From Fistularia commersonii (taxonomy: Eukaryota > Chordata > Actinopteri > Syngnathiformes > Fistulariidae): 64,000 bases of DNA. Position 1 is the first letter of the stretch. Each line of letters opens with the position of its first letter. Positions 22,429 to 37,489 of this stretch are shown piece after piece. The DNA lies in the NCBI GenBank assembly GCA_037954325.1, contig JBBMNZ010000017.1, positions 9,721,501 through 9,785,500 on the forward strand, given 5' to 3'. The notes beneath the pieces were generated by a model. The model was not told the DNA's origin. It made no database searches and saw nothing but the letters and a program-made list of their open reading frames with translations. Position numbers and translations under genes: made by a program.

Positions 22429-25400
22429 GTTTAATTTTATTAAATATGTTGAAGAATTATTCACTTGAGGCACAGACAGGGTGTTGCAGAAAAACGTAAA
22501 GCAATAGTCGAGTTGTTTTTCTCAGCTGCTCTCGTTCATTTTGAAAAAAACAGATCAGCCATCTAATTTTTCCCGACCGGGATCACGATTTACAGCTGTT
22601 ACTGAATTATGTTTGCTTTCTAGCATCTGCTCTGCAGTTATAATCTACCTTTTATCTTCCTGCATCGGCACCTGCTCGTGCAAATGGTCATGTGGTGTTT
22701 TTCAGGGGACAGAGATGATTTTCCCCCAAAAACAAACAAACAAACAGCTAAAGCATTCTAGATGATTAAAGCATGCTGATTGTTTGAATAACATTTTTTG
22801 TGAATAGTTTATATTTGAATAATCACATTTATCCCACAGGCAGACATCTAATAAACCCTGTATTTCTGCTTCAAATGAAACAAGCGGCAGCTCATGGAAG
22901 TCATGTTAAAGTGGCAATAGAGCACCTGAAGAAGGTAATATCAGCCACACCACTGTGAAGTGTCTCGCACAAGACGTGCTCGTGTTCATCACTGTGCGCC
23001 GCGATGTTTGTCCTGTGCCTAATCTTTATTTGGAATATGAAGATGAATATAAACAGCTCATCTGAGTTTGACCTCGTACAGGATTTCAGTCATTATCCCT
23101 TGCACTCGGTGCATTTAAATAGCAGCTAAATCTAAGTGCCCTCTAAACCACTGTAAATCAGGCCATAAAATTATTTTGAGGCTGCAGACAAACAGAAATA
23201 TTAATCCAGTATATTGTGTTGAAATGAATCAGTCATGACAGGGGATGCGTTCCTTTGCATTTCAATCGACGGGTTGGAATGGAAGTCCCATCATCAGTGG
23301 CAGGGAAGTTAATCCATTTTCACATGGCGGCTTATTCTCCTCATTACGAATATTTGCCGAACCAAAGTTGCTTTGTGAACTGAAAACAGAACAGTTGTTT
23401 TTCAATGGAATTGGTAATCGTATCCAAGTTGACCCCTGTGCCCCTGACCTCCCCACGCTGTGTCTTTACCAGTCCTGAGATAAAGAAAAAAATCTATTTA
23501 AAATATTCATAACTCTGCATAATCAGACATGCTGTTCCAGACCGAGTGAAGGTGTTACGAAGCTGTAACCTGCCTGTGGACTCAATTATCCAGATTAGCT
23601 TGTCTTTATGAGAGGAAAATATCAAAAACTGGTGCAGGTGGTGATTTTAGATGCATGTGTGAAACGTGAGGATCAGAGGTGGTCAGGTTCATACGCATTA
23701 CAGGATAATTAAGAGCAATTCTTGCAGAACAGATTCTACACTCTAACTCAAACTAACAAAAAAAAACATATTTAGTCATTATATATGCTTGCATAGAACG
23801 GTCTGCTGAAGATGCAGCATGTAGTCCACCAAAAATTGCTTCAGTGGAAATAGTGTTATACTGTAGCTTCCTTCCAAAAAGGTTTTGGTTGTCTTTATGG
23901 TCTTTCCCTGGTAACAGGGACAGAAATTTTGAAAAATAGGACATAATCCCAACATTAGAAATCACTCTTACACCAGCGGCACATCTTTCAACCTGGACTG
24001 GAAGAACTTGCTGTTGAGTTGGGGTAATCACATGTCATCGATCAAAGATTTATGTCGCTTTGGGGATCAGTTTCTTGCAAAAGGACTCAGTGAAGGGATG
24101 GAGAAGCAACCTTCCCATTACTATACACCCACTCGTCCTCCTGAACCTTGCTGCCACAACAGTCATTTGTCACAGACACACTCACACACCAGCTGCTTCT
24201 CTCCCTGAGAGACACTGCAACATCAAAACTTACAAGACAAAATCAAAGTGCATTGAGGAGAAACATGACATATACAGACCTGCGATCTTTTATAATGCCT
24301 TTGTCTACCCACTTTAATTTTCTTTCACGATTTTGAAAACTCCTAATTTCACAATATTGTTATCGATGTCCTTTTTTATACTATACTACTGGGACGCAGC
24401 ACTGAAATATTTACAAAGTGGCCTTTTTCAGTCTTCAGGGTAGTTTATGTGTATTTCTGCATTATTTTATATGACCATTGATCGAATGGCAATCTGACTT
24501 ATAGTGCTACTTTCACATGCGTAGAAATGCTATTACAGAAATCCTGAAAGAGGAGAGAAATAAAAGAAACGCTCAATCTGCTCCTTGTTTTCATTTCCCC
24601 CCATAAATCAAATTAACACCACATCCAGGCATTAAAAGAGTTGTGAGACATTTCATAGTTTATTTCAGGTGTGTATTTTTTTTTTTTTTATGTGTAAACT
24701 TAAATTCATTTTAATGTACAGTTAGATGGAGACAGAGCTGATGATCGCTCTATCAGAAAAGGCAATTTTCTTCATTTAAAGTACTTTAACTGACATGACT
24801 GAGCGAAGATGAATATCTCTTCGGATTGTTTGTTTGGTTTCATAATATCCAGCATCTAATTAGTGTGGATGTTTTTGTCCTAGCTGAAGTCTTAAAAGCT
24901 GTACAGATTTAATTTCCATCAACCTCATCATCTCGGTCATCTCCCCACCGCTGGCTGAAAGCTGTAGGTGGTGCTAGTTAGTCTGAGGATAATGGCGGTC
25001 ATTCTTAATCAGATTAAATGCCTGCAATCCCCACAGCCATGGATGTAATGGCAATTCTATACGTACCTTCTTATAAAACACATGCTCTATCACACACACA
25101 CAGTGTTGGGTAGTGTGCCACCGCAGGGGACACGTTAAGGGCAAGCGTGTGTGTGTCAAGGGCTCCGGGCCAATCACATCTGTTCAGCTCACTCATTGGC
25201 CGACGCAGCGCCACATGGTGCCGCCTGCAGCAGTTTTGACAAATATTCTGAGTAGAGAATCAATACGTCAAACACAGGCTTTTCATACAGAAACGCACAT
25301 CAAAATCATCACTCGTACGGGCTTTATGCCTCACGATGATTATCATACATTAGTGTGTCCAAGAGAATGAATGAATGTCTGAGAGGGCGACGTGTTCTGT

Positions 25401-25884
25401 TTTGAGGACACACTCCACTAATGGCAACTTGGAAATCTCTCTCTCAGTTTGCGGGTGCTTTACAGCGGGGCCGTGCAGAGGAGTTGGTGTCCTCATTTCT
25501 GATAGTTCTTAAAGGAAATGGTTGTTTTCAGTAATGCGATGGGTTTTCACATCTTTAGAAACACTCACAGAAACAGTCTTGAAACTGTTTCAACTCAAGA
25601 TGAAATGTACATCCATTTCCTATCAAGAAGTCTTAACAGGGATTAAGATGTTTTCAGCTATCGCTTTAGTCATTTAGATTTGCATCCTTTTGTATACAAA
25701 GGGGAAATATAGATTACAAAAGCAATTACACAATTTGGAAGTGAAATATGTCCTTGCAATACTCAGACTTCAGATACCTGTCTGTCAGGAAAAAAAAAGC
25801 TTGATGCTTTCCAAAAAAAAACCTTTTTATGCTGCCTAATGAACATACTCGTTCACATAACAGTCGTCAGCTACTTTCCCCGTT

Positions 25885-26043
25885 CGTTTCAGATGAAGGG
25901 TTTCTGGGTGGAGTCTCCATGTCTCCCTGTGTCTGCATGGGTTACTTCTGCGTTCTCCGGTTTCCTCCCACAGTCCAAAAATATGCAGCAGGTTCATTGG
26001 AGACTCCCTGAGTGCAGGACAAGTGGAATAGATAATTGATGAA
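25885..26043 (+). repeat. Fish dispersed repeat copy (middle part, + orientation)
   Basis: Contains gtggagtctccatgt, gtctgcatgggttact, ctccggtttcctcccacag, tccaaaaatatgcag and aggttcattggagactcc. This is the central part of the family at 9168. Confidence 0.7.
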
Positions 26044-29000
26044 TGTTGCTTCAAATCTTTATAATTTCTATATAAAAACCAATGGATTTACCTGCCTTTT
26101 GTTACTTCATTTTAGACAGACATTTCTCCGCTCCACCACAGACAGTGACCTTCTGGAGTTGTTTTTCCACAGTGTCAGATCGCTAGTCTAATTTATGTTG
26201 CTTAACATGGCATCTTGTATGACGCAAAAAAAAAAAAAAAAAGACATAAAGGTTACAACTGTGAATCTCTCTTTGCTGTTTTCCATCCAGCACAGGATCG
26301 ACCCTTTTATGTGTATATATATATATATTTAGATTTTGTTTTTTGTCATGTAAGAATTTCTATGTTGCAGCAGGGCGCTTAACAAGGTAACACAGAATCA
26401 CAAATATGTAATATTTTGCGTCTGGCTCTAAAAACATTGCACAAATAGTTCATATTTCCATGTGGCAATTCAGTTCTAAACTAAATTAAATTTGGGGTCT
26501 TATTCTCTTCAAATATTAATATGATTCAACTCTTTTCAATCAGACCTTTAAAGTTTCTTTTTCAGCATCCACTCCACAACACTGACCGGAAATTAAATAG
26601 GGTGACTCTTTTTAATTAGGAATAACTATCCGGCTGTCGCTGCAAAATTTTCCATCAAGACTTCAGTGTTGTTCTTTGCTTTTTCTTTGCTGGATAAACT
26701 CTCAGTTTCTGATATAGCTTAGTGCATCTAAGCCAACATTGTAAGCATCTTCCGCTATTATTCTAGTCACTTCCTCTTCCTGCTGATGGGCTGAACCGTT
26801 TAACCATAAATCTTTTAAATACAATATTAACCTCCCAAGATCTTGCGTCTACAAGCGTGGACATCGCATTGAGGGTTGACTTTAGAGCGTTTCATGAAAA
26901 TACAGGCAGTGTTCCCTTGTGTATCTTTCTCAAATGATATGGCCTGAAGGTGATGCCTCCTCAAGTGACAGCTCTCTGCTTCCCAAAACAGACACCACTT
27001 ATTCCAACACACAGTAGCTCTCTGATTTACCTTTAGCAGAGTTGAAAATTGAAATCTAAAAATAAACAAACTGCAGTGTCTGCCGCAGAAGCCCTCTAAA
27101 AGCCATTGAGTGGTATTTTGGGGTGTCCGATGACCCGTGCAACGTATTGGGAATAATCACCCGTTGGTTTCTTGCAGGGAGTGTGATGTCAAAGCTGCCA
27201 ACTGAAATCTTATTAGCGGATGTTAACAAACCGCACATTTTATTAGGATGTCACTAAGGAGTCCCATTAGAAAGGAGAAGAGTTGATGTTGATGTCAGTT
27301 TGCAGCATCACTCAAATCAGGAGCAAAGTTCAAAACGGTTTTATTATTTGGTGTAGCAGATTACATTACCCACCTCCGTATAGCACATTAACCTAATCTG
27401 CCTGCAAGTCATCCTCGCTGTGAAAAGACTGAAACCCTCTTCTCGCTGTATTGTGGACCCTTTCCCATTGCACAGTGAATAAATATATCAATTTTCTACT
27501 TCCATCAAAAATCATCAAACACACATTCCAAAACACTCAAACATTCACTGTGCTGGATAGATCCTGACCTAGAGAAAGCAATTTTGGGATTGTGAGAGGA
27601 TCATCTTCAGCATCGGTGTGTTAAAAATGTGCCTGATTTCGTTTCATACATGCAACTGTGTTGTTGCAGATATTCAAAGGGAAATAAGGAACCGCTTAAA
27701 CATTTATCCCCAACCATCTCAGCTTGTTATCAGTTGAGGAATACATTTCATGAAACACTGGGTCTTGAGAAACCGCTGTCTCCAGGTCTGCAGTGATCTG
27801 CTCCTCCATCCCCATTGATATCCTGTAATCCCGGCATTTATCTGAAGCCACGTCTCTGATAAAGTGGCGATTTCACCACCAGCTGGAAAAATGAAACTGG
27901 CGTTGATGAGTGCAGGGAGAGTGAAGGAGATCTGAGGAACAGTGTGATTTGGTGACTAGAAGAGTATCAAAGGTCACAGCTGGAGCACAGAAGGAACTGT
28001 CTTATTGTTGAGACTGATATAAACTGTGCACTTGCTGGAGGAGGTTGTAAATCATGCAAGGACACTTGTTTTTTCTGTTCTTTTTTCCCAATTAACCAGA
28101 CTTTTTTTTTTTTGAGTCTGAACAGACCCTTCTTAGCTGAATCAAGCAGCGGGGTCGCAGTGATGCTGGGAAATGTTTCGAATGATACTCTGAAGTTAGA
28201 TGCACTGACTCCGGGAAATGGTCCTTTCTAAGCAGCTAGCGCCATCGCGCTCTCTGTTCTTTATCAAAAACATGCTCATTTTGCCCATCCGCAAATCTTT
28301 TAAGAAGAAAACCTTTGCTACTCACACAGCCTGTTCATTAAAAATAAAATAGTCCTCACTGGTCCTACAGCTTTAATTATCCTCTCTATTCATTTTGGTT
28401 AAATTCATTTCTCTATCAAAATCTTTTCCTGCTGGGGCTGTGATAAATTTTGTCTGCGCTGCCAGGTTGCCTCGACAGATTTATTGGTACAAAGCATGGA
28501 GCTGACTTGGAGGCATTTCTACTGCAGGATTATTGGCTAGATCAGCATCTTAGATTCATCATTTTTTTTTGTCCTTCTCTTTTACGGGCACATTGTTTTA
28601 AAATAGATTAAAATGTCCTATATAGACTCTTCATTCATCGGCATTCACAACAACAATCACGCTGCCGTCGGGCTTGTTCTGTGAACTTGGGATATTCTGG
28701 AAATTCCCAAAACGTCACACAGGGTGATCAAAATTAAGGGAATAATGGACCGATAACCTCCTCTAATCCCACCGCCCAATTCAACACACAGTAAAGTATC
28801 CGAACACACACACTTTCTCAGTCATCCGTCATCATTGAGCCGCTGTCACACGGGCCAGGCCTCAGCAGCAGCAGGTCGGCTGTGGGGAAATGGAGCGACA
28901 GATGAGATCCGAGCTGACACTGAGCAAAGCGCATTAGTGTGTTTTTCCTAAATTTGCGGTACTTTTCTCAACAATGGCCATCAATTTTTTAAATGGGCTA

Positions 29001-32000
29001 TTGTTTGTTTTCCATGGCGCCCTACCTCGGTGTGTGCAACTGCTCTGCTGGTATGCACGTCTGGGCTTCGCTCTGTGTATGTATGAGTCTGGGTAGGTTA
29101 TTGTCCCAGTGGGTGTCTCAGAGCAAATGGGTTCGGGCAGATGATGTAATAGTTTTTGTTCCTGTGTGTGCCACCTCACATGAGCTGAAGGCCATGGGGT
29201 TTAGTGAGTGGCAGGCACACAACATTGTAGTGTGTGTGTTCATGTGTGTTGCTTTCCTTGCCGAGCAGAACATTTCCACAAATTAAAATCACTTAATAGT
29301 GTGAATGTACCTAGCTGCAATGACAAGTTAATGTTCCCTATGGGAATAATTCTATCTATTGATCTATCATTGACTGATAATGCATTCAGTGACGCTGTTA
29401 AAATGGATGCCTTGGGGATATATGTACATCTTTTTTTCTTCTGACAGATGCAGATTATCACTTGAAGTGTATGGCAGCATTATGGAAAGTATTTCTACAG
29501 AGACAGCTGTGTGCCAAATGTAACAGAAATCTCCCGAGATCTGAGTTTCTGTACATAATACAACGGTGCAAACTTGAGTGAGCTGTCTGGAGTACAGCAA
29601 GCTTTGTCTCTCAGTTGTCTAAAATGGTTTGTTTTTGTGCAAGTCAGAATTTGAAAAAACACAAAACACACACATCACACACCGCATTTGCTTTCATAGA
29701 CTACCTTTGGGAGCAGGAAGATACTGTTGCTGGGTGTTGTGTAACAATCGCATTGTCTCTACAATGTCTTGTAGAATGTTAGACCAGAGTATCTTGAAGG
29801 ATATTCGATAGTTTCAAAAAGGCGTTTTAAGAGGGCAGAGGACATGGGGCAATCGCTTTGTACACTTTCTAGTCTTTTTGTGTATACGGAAAATACCTGA
29901 CACTTGGGATCAGAGTGGCCCAACCGAAGTCAAGGTGGATTTTAAAGGCAAAGTCGGGCCAAAGTCATAATTGTATCCAGTGACCAACTTTGACTACTGC
30001 ACAACCACATGCATTTGTATTGCATGTTTAAACTGGAACTCTGAAAGATGGGCTGAAAGGATTTTTTTTTCTTTCAACTCAAGTTATGGGGAGCTGCTTC
30101 ATTAGGATGAGCAGTGGGTGGAGCTACTTGTGAAGGCACTTGATGTATATTCAGAAGATGAGACACAAATGCTAATTCACATGTTTTTTTCTTGTATTAA
30201 TTCAAGGAAGGTCGCATCTTTTCATCTGGCACATATCTATGCCACCATTTTCTTTTCTCCAGTGGAGCGGAGGGAACTTTTGTAAGTCATCAGTCATTCA
30301 CTGTATCTGTTTCCATTGCATTGAATAAACTTATCATTAAAATGAAATCATTTTCTCTCTTCCAGTTATGCAATATTTATTTTATATCATAGGTGACAAG
30401 TTTAAGGTTACTCTGTGTAGAATATGAAAATGGACCTCTCCTCATCACAACAGCCTAACTTGCATTTGCCCTGCAAACAGGTGTAGTTGTCTCCACCCAA
30501 TTTAATAAGAAAAGCCTGGGGATGTGCCTGCTTCCCAGAGGGAAGGCATCCAGACATGTGACCGCTGTATTATAATACTAATGTCCGTATCATAGAATTA
30601 CTTAACATAGTTTTGCATAGCATAAAATGTATATATATCTTAAAACTATATTGTATGACCTTCATTACTGGAGTGGATGTCTGAATGAGAGCAAAGGTTA
30701 ATACGGATATAAAAATGTATGTTAATTTTCCATTATCCCTTTTGCACGAGACCAGTTGATGTATTTTAGCGGTGATCGAGGCAATACATAATTGAAAAAA
30801 AATAGCAGTTATGACAGAAGAAAACGATCTTGCAGAGAAGGAAAAGGTGAGATTGATTAAAACCGTCCATATATATATACACAATGTATTTTTAACATAA
30901 TGAAAAAAACAAAAACATATATGTACACCTTTACAGTTCTGCTCTTTCTACCGAACTGTATTGCACGCATGACCCACCCTGCAGTTCCTCCATAAGTTTT
31001 CCAGTGAGATGAGCTCAGCCAGTGGATTAGAAGCCATTAGATAACAGGGAATCAATTGACCTCTGCTGCTCCCAATTCCTGCCGCAACATGAGTAATTTT
31101 TCCCTGACAGAGAGAATGACGCCACCGTGCCGTACTGTAAACGATGATGGGTTGTCGGCACTGGTTTGAGAAGATCAAATTGAAAAGGATGTGCCTTGCA
31201 CCGTGAAAAAGTAATGGAATTTTAAGAGGGAAAAAGCTGTGATGAATAACAGCCAACCTCGTGCTCACTGTGGAAGGCAGCGACGCTGCGTTTGCTAACA
31301 GTGCAACGAATAACAAGAAAAATCAGCTCTTAACGTTCATAAAAGTAATCAAGAATGTTCCTTTTTTTTCTTTTTAAAAACCCCTTTTAAAGTCAAGGTG
31401 GGATGAAAATTGGAACCACAATCAAAACATGGACAGTACTACTGTAAATATGACAGTACTATGTCTTCATTCAAGTTTACGTTTCATTGCCTCCCCCTTT
31501 TGGCTTTTCAGTTCTTATTTAGTGTGATTCTGCCTCGATCACCGGATGCTGGTTAACTAGTGTTTAATACGTTCAAAATCCAAAGCTGATTTTGATTTTG
31601 CTCCAGGCGGGGAGTGTGAAGCCAGGTAGGGTTCAAATGTGTTCAGATCCAGCCCTCTCCAATGCCCTCCCAAAATAACACCGAGGGGAAAAATGGTTGC
31701 TTTGACTGAGGTTTTGTGAGAGCTCACCAAGATTGGGCCGTCATGTAAAGCCGCTCCATCGTTCATGACCCTTTGCATTCAAAGACCTCAGTCTGGTATT
31801 TTCTTTTTTATTTCTATTTATTCATTTTTTCCGGAAAAGGAATCTTTAGATGTTGCAGGATGAAGAAAAGGCACATCTGCCTCTGCCGTCCTCCGTGGCT
31901 ACATATCTGAAGGGAGCTGTGTGAGTGAGCCTGTTGTTGATATAGCAGGTGTTTCAGGAAACAGACTTAACTTTGCATGAGTTCCGTCTTACAGCAACAT

Positions 32001-34084
32001 TATCAATGTTGCAGTAAAATATCACAAGAAAGTCATTTTTCCCTGAATGAGTGTCAAAACCAAGAACAAGAATATTGCAGGGAACTCTCCAATTTTATTT
32101 TCCGTATGAATCCCAATATACACATGTAAAGCGTCATGCCTTGATAATATTTGAACACTTGATGAAAGCTGGCCAGACACAGCGCAGAGCCTTTAACAAG
32201 ACACCTGTGCGTTCTTTAAGCTGGACTTAAAAGTCCCAGCAGTCGGGAGTTTTCTGCGGTCATCACAGGGCGACACCTCCTGCGGCAGCTGGAAGTCTGG
32301 CCTGATGGGAGGCTGCTTAACATCAGCATTACCTTCAGGCAGCCGCTGGGTGCAGGGATTTTAATAAATCCTGAATATGTCGCTTCTGTTCTTACTGATC
32401 TCCTCAAACCTTGCTGGAGATGAGCGGCTTCTAAGATTTTGTTTTTTCAAAGAAAAAACACTTTTTTTTTTTGGATGCGTTTGATATTGTTACATCAGCT
32501 ATTGATCCGATGTTGTGCTTTCTGATCTTTGCTCTGCACTCTCTGCATTCAAGTCTCATGAAAGGTTTTAACATGACAACAAGCACTGCAATCGAAAGTA
32601 GCTTCACATTTTATGGAAACAGTAGAAAACATTTTTGTAGCGCTTGTGTTTGTAGTTTATATTTAACACAGCTCCTTAATTGTATAGTCCTGGTGAAGCC
32701 TGTACTTGCACAAAGCGTGTGTTGACACCCAGCTGCCTTTTCAGTAAGTTGATTTAGAAAATAAAATAATGCAATACAGTAAATCACACCTGGTATAAAG
32801 CCTTCATTAACATGAGTTAAAACATGCAGATTTTAAGAAATCAGTCTAATAGTGGTTCAATACTTTTATTGGTCATTTGTTGTAGCAAAAAACTACACCG
32901 GCGTTTATATAGGATTGATGTCTGTTTGTGTTTGATACATTGGATGCGGAGATGTGTGTGCACGTGCGTTAATGTGTTTCAGCCAGATTGTATTTTTGCT
33001 TCCGAAAATGTTTGAGAGCTCGACTGGGGGAGTCGTCTCATGGCAGAGATGTTTTGTGTGTGTGTGTGTGCGCGCATGTGTGTGTGTCTCTTCTGTTTCT
33101 GCTGATAGACTGGCTGACACACCAAATGGCCCAGAGCGAGTCATGTGACTGTAAGCTCGTCACACTGCAAGGCCAAAGTGCAGATGAGACGCATGCTGTT
33201 TCACCTGCCTGTGTGTTTATCTTAATTATTGCATGACTGTGTGATTATATCCTTACTGCTATCTTTACCTTCTGCTGGGTTCGTGCGTGTCTGTGTTTAA
33301 TTCTTCTCGTTCCAAACCCCGACCTGACACCCAAGCATTTACATATATATATATATAGCCATTCAGTTTGTCCATTGTTTGGTACTTGTTTGGTTTGTTT
33401 TTCTCCACTCATTATCAGATTCTGCATGGATCCATGAAGTTTTGCATAACCTGGTGAGAAATACTGATTTCACAGGATACAAAAAGACCAGATTGTTCAT
33501 GTGGCCATGAGTTTCTTTAGGGGACACATGAACACATATCTGTGTTATGTGTATTGTGGAGAGCAAAGGCTATTTTGCCCACTGGACAAATGTTAGCACA
33601 TAATATAATGTGCAATCAAGCATATTTCTGCAGCAGCTGTAGAAATACACACTGACAGGTTACGTTAGTTTGCTGTTCTAGCATTACTGACTGTCTCGTT
33701 CCCCTGAGTCCTTGTTTGAGGCCATTACATATTAAATTCTCTATGCCTTATACATCCCACTGTTTCACTCAGGGACTTGTCACTCTTATGTACCAAAAAT
33801 GCAACCGCTGGAGGAGGCAAATACAAATAAAGCCAGTCAGTGCAAAGACAACCAAGATTCACTCAGCCAAATATCCCAACACAAAAGTAAACAAGATATA
33901 AAACTAGTCAACCTTTATGGTTTGAAGTAATGTTTGGTTACATCATTAGTTTTCAGCATTATCTGCTTGTCATTGACTGTATTTGTCGTAATACAAACTG
34001 AATTACATGTGTTTTACATGTTTTTTTTCCACCATGTTAACCCTTTATAAAAGTAACCCGCACCCTAATTGTGCTTTTTGTGGA

Positions 34085-34490
34085 ATTCAATGGTGCTTTA
34101 CAATGCAATGAAAGATAAATAAAATAAAGTAAAAAAAAAAAAAAAAAAACAGATGGGAGGGAAAAAAATGCTTGAACAGGTGGACTTTGAGCAGTGGTTT
34201 GAAGGCTGGAAGAGAGTCGAGGTTGCTGATGTGTGGTGGCAGGGAATTCCAGAGGGTAGGGAGCAATGGCTGCAAAGGCTTGGTCCCCTGAGCTTTGGCG
34301 CTCGCTTCTGGTGATGGCGGTCAGGAGGTTGGAGTCGGAGCATTGACGACGGCTTAATGGATGACGATGTGGAGTTTGTCGTGCACACTATATTGGATGG
34401 GGAGCCTGCGGAGCAGTTGGAGGATGCTGGTGATGTTGTTCCTGGAGCGGGTGGAGGTGAGCAACTGAACAGCTGAGTTTTGTGTATATT
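34085..34490. repeat. Dispersed LINE-related repeat remnant
   Basis: Plus-strand text such as caggtggactttgagcagtg, gagggtagggagcaatggct and ggatggggagcctgcggagc matches a common fish repeat. On the minus strand 34087-34275 reads LWNSLPPHISNLDSLPAFK, the L2-type reverse transcriptase end. The 154-residue minus-strand frame is one of its broken frames. Confidence 0.55.
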
Positions 34491-37489
34491 GTACTTTTTG
34501 AACATTTTACTCAGATGGGCGGTAGGACCAATTACAATTGGTAGTTTATGAGTTTTTATCATCTCAAATCACTCCTCGATTTGGCTGAAGCACGTGCATT
34601 TGAGACAGGCATCCTTAGTATTAGGACCAGTCTGGACTGCTGTTTCATTTGGCCTTCCGTTAAAAACCTGCCAGTCGATAAAGCGGTGTCATTATTGCTC
34701 TTTAACACCTCTATGCATGTAGACCACAACACTTCTTGACTATTTTAAAAGAAATATCGCCAAATAGTCATGTATTTTGATCTTTTCTAACCCCGCTGAT
34801 CAGAATCCTCTTAATGTTCAAGTTGCAAAACTGCACAGGTGCTTCTGTTTTTGATATAAGAAGCACAGTCTTGCTTCTGAACAAATATTTTATGCCACTG
34901 AATTAAATATCAACTGCCAAAACAAAGATGACAGATTCCTGACACTCACCCAGCAACATATTAACCCCAGATTTTATATTTAACTATGCCTGGATTAACC
35001 TTTTCATTTTATATAAACAAAATTTTACTTTATTTAATTTTCATGTTCAAGTCATTCATTGCTAAATTTCAGGGGGATGCCATATACTAAGAGATATTTG
35101 ATTTATTGACGTTTTTGGAGTTTTGTTTTTCTATTTGGCTACTTTTTTAATCCGATATCATATTTAGGCCATATTGCCGTTATGAAATTTCTTTTTCTAG
35201 ACTTGATGATTTTTCAAGACTGATGATTTCCTGTGGTCTTCTAGCATATTTGCCAAGATTTTGATAGAAATGTTTGCTCAGCTCATGGAGAGAAGGTTGG
35301 TGATATTTCATGTGGGTCACTAAGTAGGAGGCGAACTCCGCTGGCCCTAATGCCTGCGGTCAAAATAGGATCCTCTGCAAAAACTAAAACTCTTATTAGT
35401 TTTGTTTACAAATCCCTCCTCAACTCTCTACACATGCATTTAAAATCTGCCTTTTAGAGCTTAAATGCTGGATTAAAAATGTAGCCTATTTCATGCTTAG
35501 GTAACTTAAACTTGAAGCCCAAATTTTTATTTCAGTTTTTCCCTCGTTCATGCAGCCAGTTAAACATTGTTGTTCCCTATTGATCATCTGTATTCATAAA
35601 TTGATAAACTATTCATGGCCCTATTATGTTTTTGAATTCTTGCCACGCTGTGTTAATCCATTCAGCCTGCCATTAAAAAAATCGTAATCTGTGAAAATGC
35701 AGGTCACCGATGCTACGAAAGATCCATCTTAAGCAGATTTTTGTTGAGGGATTGATTGACGGATGGACTGTATATTTGTGATCATATGGTCTGGATGAAA
35801 GCAAACAATGTCCCGTCAAATCCTTCCCTCCCTGTTTTTAACAGCAACCCTTTTGTTCCACAGAATCAGTATCGGTGGAACGTGTCTACATTCATGAAGC
35901 TACATGACTAAAGTTGGTGCTCTGCTCCATTAGTCGCTTGTAAAACCGGTTTTGTTTTGACAGCATCCTCCAAACTCCTTGTCCTTCCAGCTGCACAACA
36001 GAAAATAACACACCGAATAGGCACGGAACACAGCTTCCTTCTTTATATATGGTAATGGTTACCTTGGTGACAGCATCACTGGGGTTGCTGTGGCAACTCA
36101 GAAGCAGAAGCAGCCCTGCTGTCAAGCTGAATGGGGTGGCTGATTTACTGTTACCTCAAATAGCTTCAGTCCACTTCCTCGCCTTGTTCTCTTCTACTGA
36201 TTGTATTGCATTAGATGGAGACTTCTGAAGAATCTCAAAGCTCAAGGATGAGAAAGACCTATCTTTCCTTCATTACTCTGACTGGCATGACATCAAAACA
36301 TCCAATTATTATAAGCTTCATGACAACTTAAACTGAATGAATCTCCAAACTAGAAAAAAAAAGCATTTTATGCTAATCCCTTCACTTCAGTTAGTTTCAG
36401 AAGAAATCTTTTTCACAGTTTTATGTGCAAAAAAAAAAAAAAACCAGGCAAAATTGGATGAGTGTATGCTCATTTAAATCAGATCCACATGGTTTTTGGA
36501 CATTTTCAAAGTGATTTGTTAGATTTGGATATATGTGAATTTGGAGCATTTTCACAAAGAACATTCTCATAGCATCTTAAGTGATCCGACGTCAACATAT
36601 CTGTTTCCACGTGTAATGGGAGCCCACCTATAACCCTGCTGAAGTCAACCATTTCTTTTTCTGTAATTGTATTAGAATGTAGCCAAATGTAACCCCAGCA
36701 GGCAGAGAGGAAACATGTTAACTTGACAGGAGTGACCCGTCGGCTTGGTTCAATTCAGAGACCGCATGACTTCGGGGGGGTTTGTGAACCACTTTGCCAA
36801 TGTGGCACCACATATGAACTTTCTTATTTGATTTGCCAGTTTGTGCACATTGAAGAGACTAGTCTGTCAGTTCAAGATATCAGTTTAACTCAAAGACAAG
36901 AACATGTCAAAATGTGCAACGCATTTACTGAAGTAGTACTCGGGCTGAATGATTATATTTGGGCCAAATATATTTTATATTAAGTCTTTCTTTTAGCGTT
37001 ATTCTTCTGAATAAGCCAAACCTGAGACGATTCTTGTGACTGGCTCGGACCTGAACAAGCGCCTAAAGAAACACCGAAGAAAATAGCTTTACACGTGAAC
37101 GCCATTTTGTTTGAAATCACATTGATTTAATGATGGACACAACATGGGTTAGTTCTAGCCCAGTCTTGCTTGTCTTGTTCGTTTTGTTTGATACAGTTTT
37201 AAAGTTTATGATCACCCGGTGTGATGAAACAGGATTGTCAGAATGTGTGTTCGTCCATTTCAAACAAGTTGAGGCAACTTTTGGAAACCCAGGTGATGAA
37301 TCATCTGCTGTTGTGTCAACTTTTCCACAAACTGTGTAAATTGACTAAATTAGCTGTGATCAGTTATATGGCAGTTTACTGATCACCCTCACTAGTTTTA
37401 ATGAGGTGTCTAACCTAGTTTAAGTATGTCTCTCCATTTCACCACTTTGACACTTGTTCTTGATATAGAGAAAACTTTCACTGTTTCAT

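Noticed and set aside
34098..34562. 154-residue minus-strand frame
   Set aside because: Broken frame of a dispersed LINE-related repeat. The neighbouring frame carries the L2-like end.
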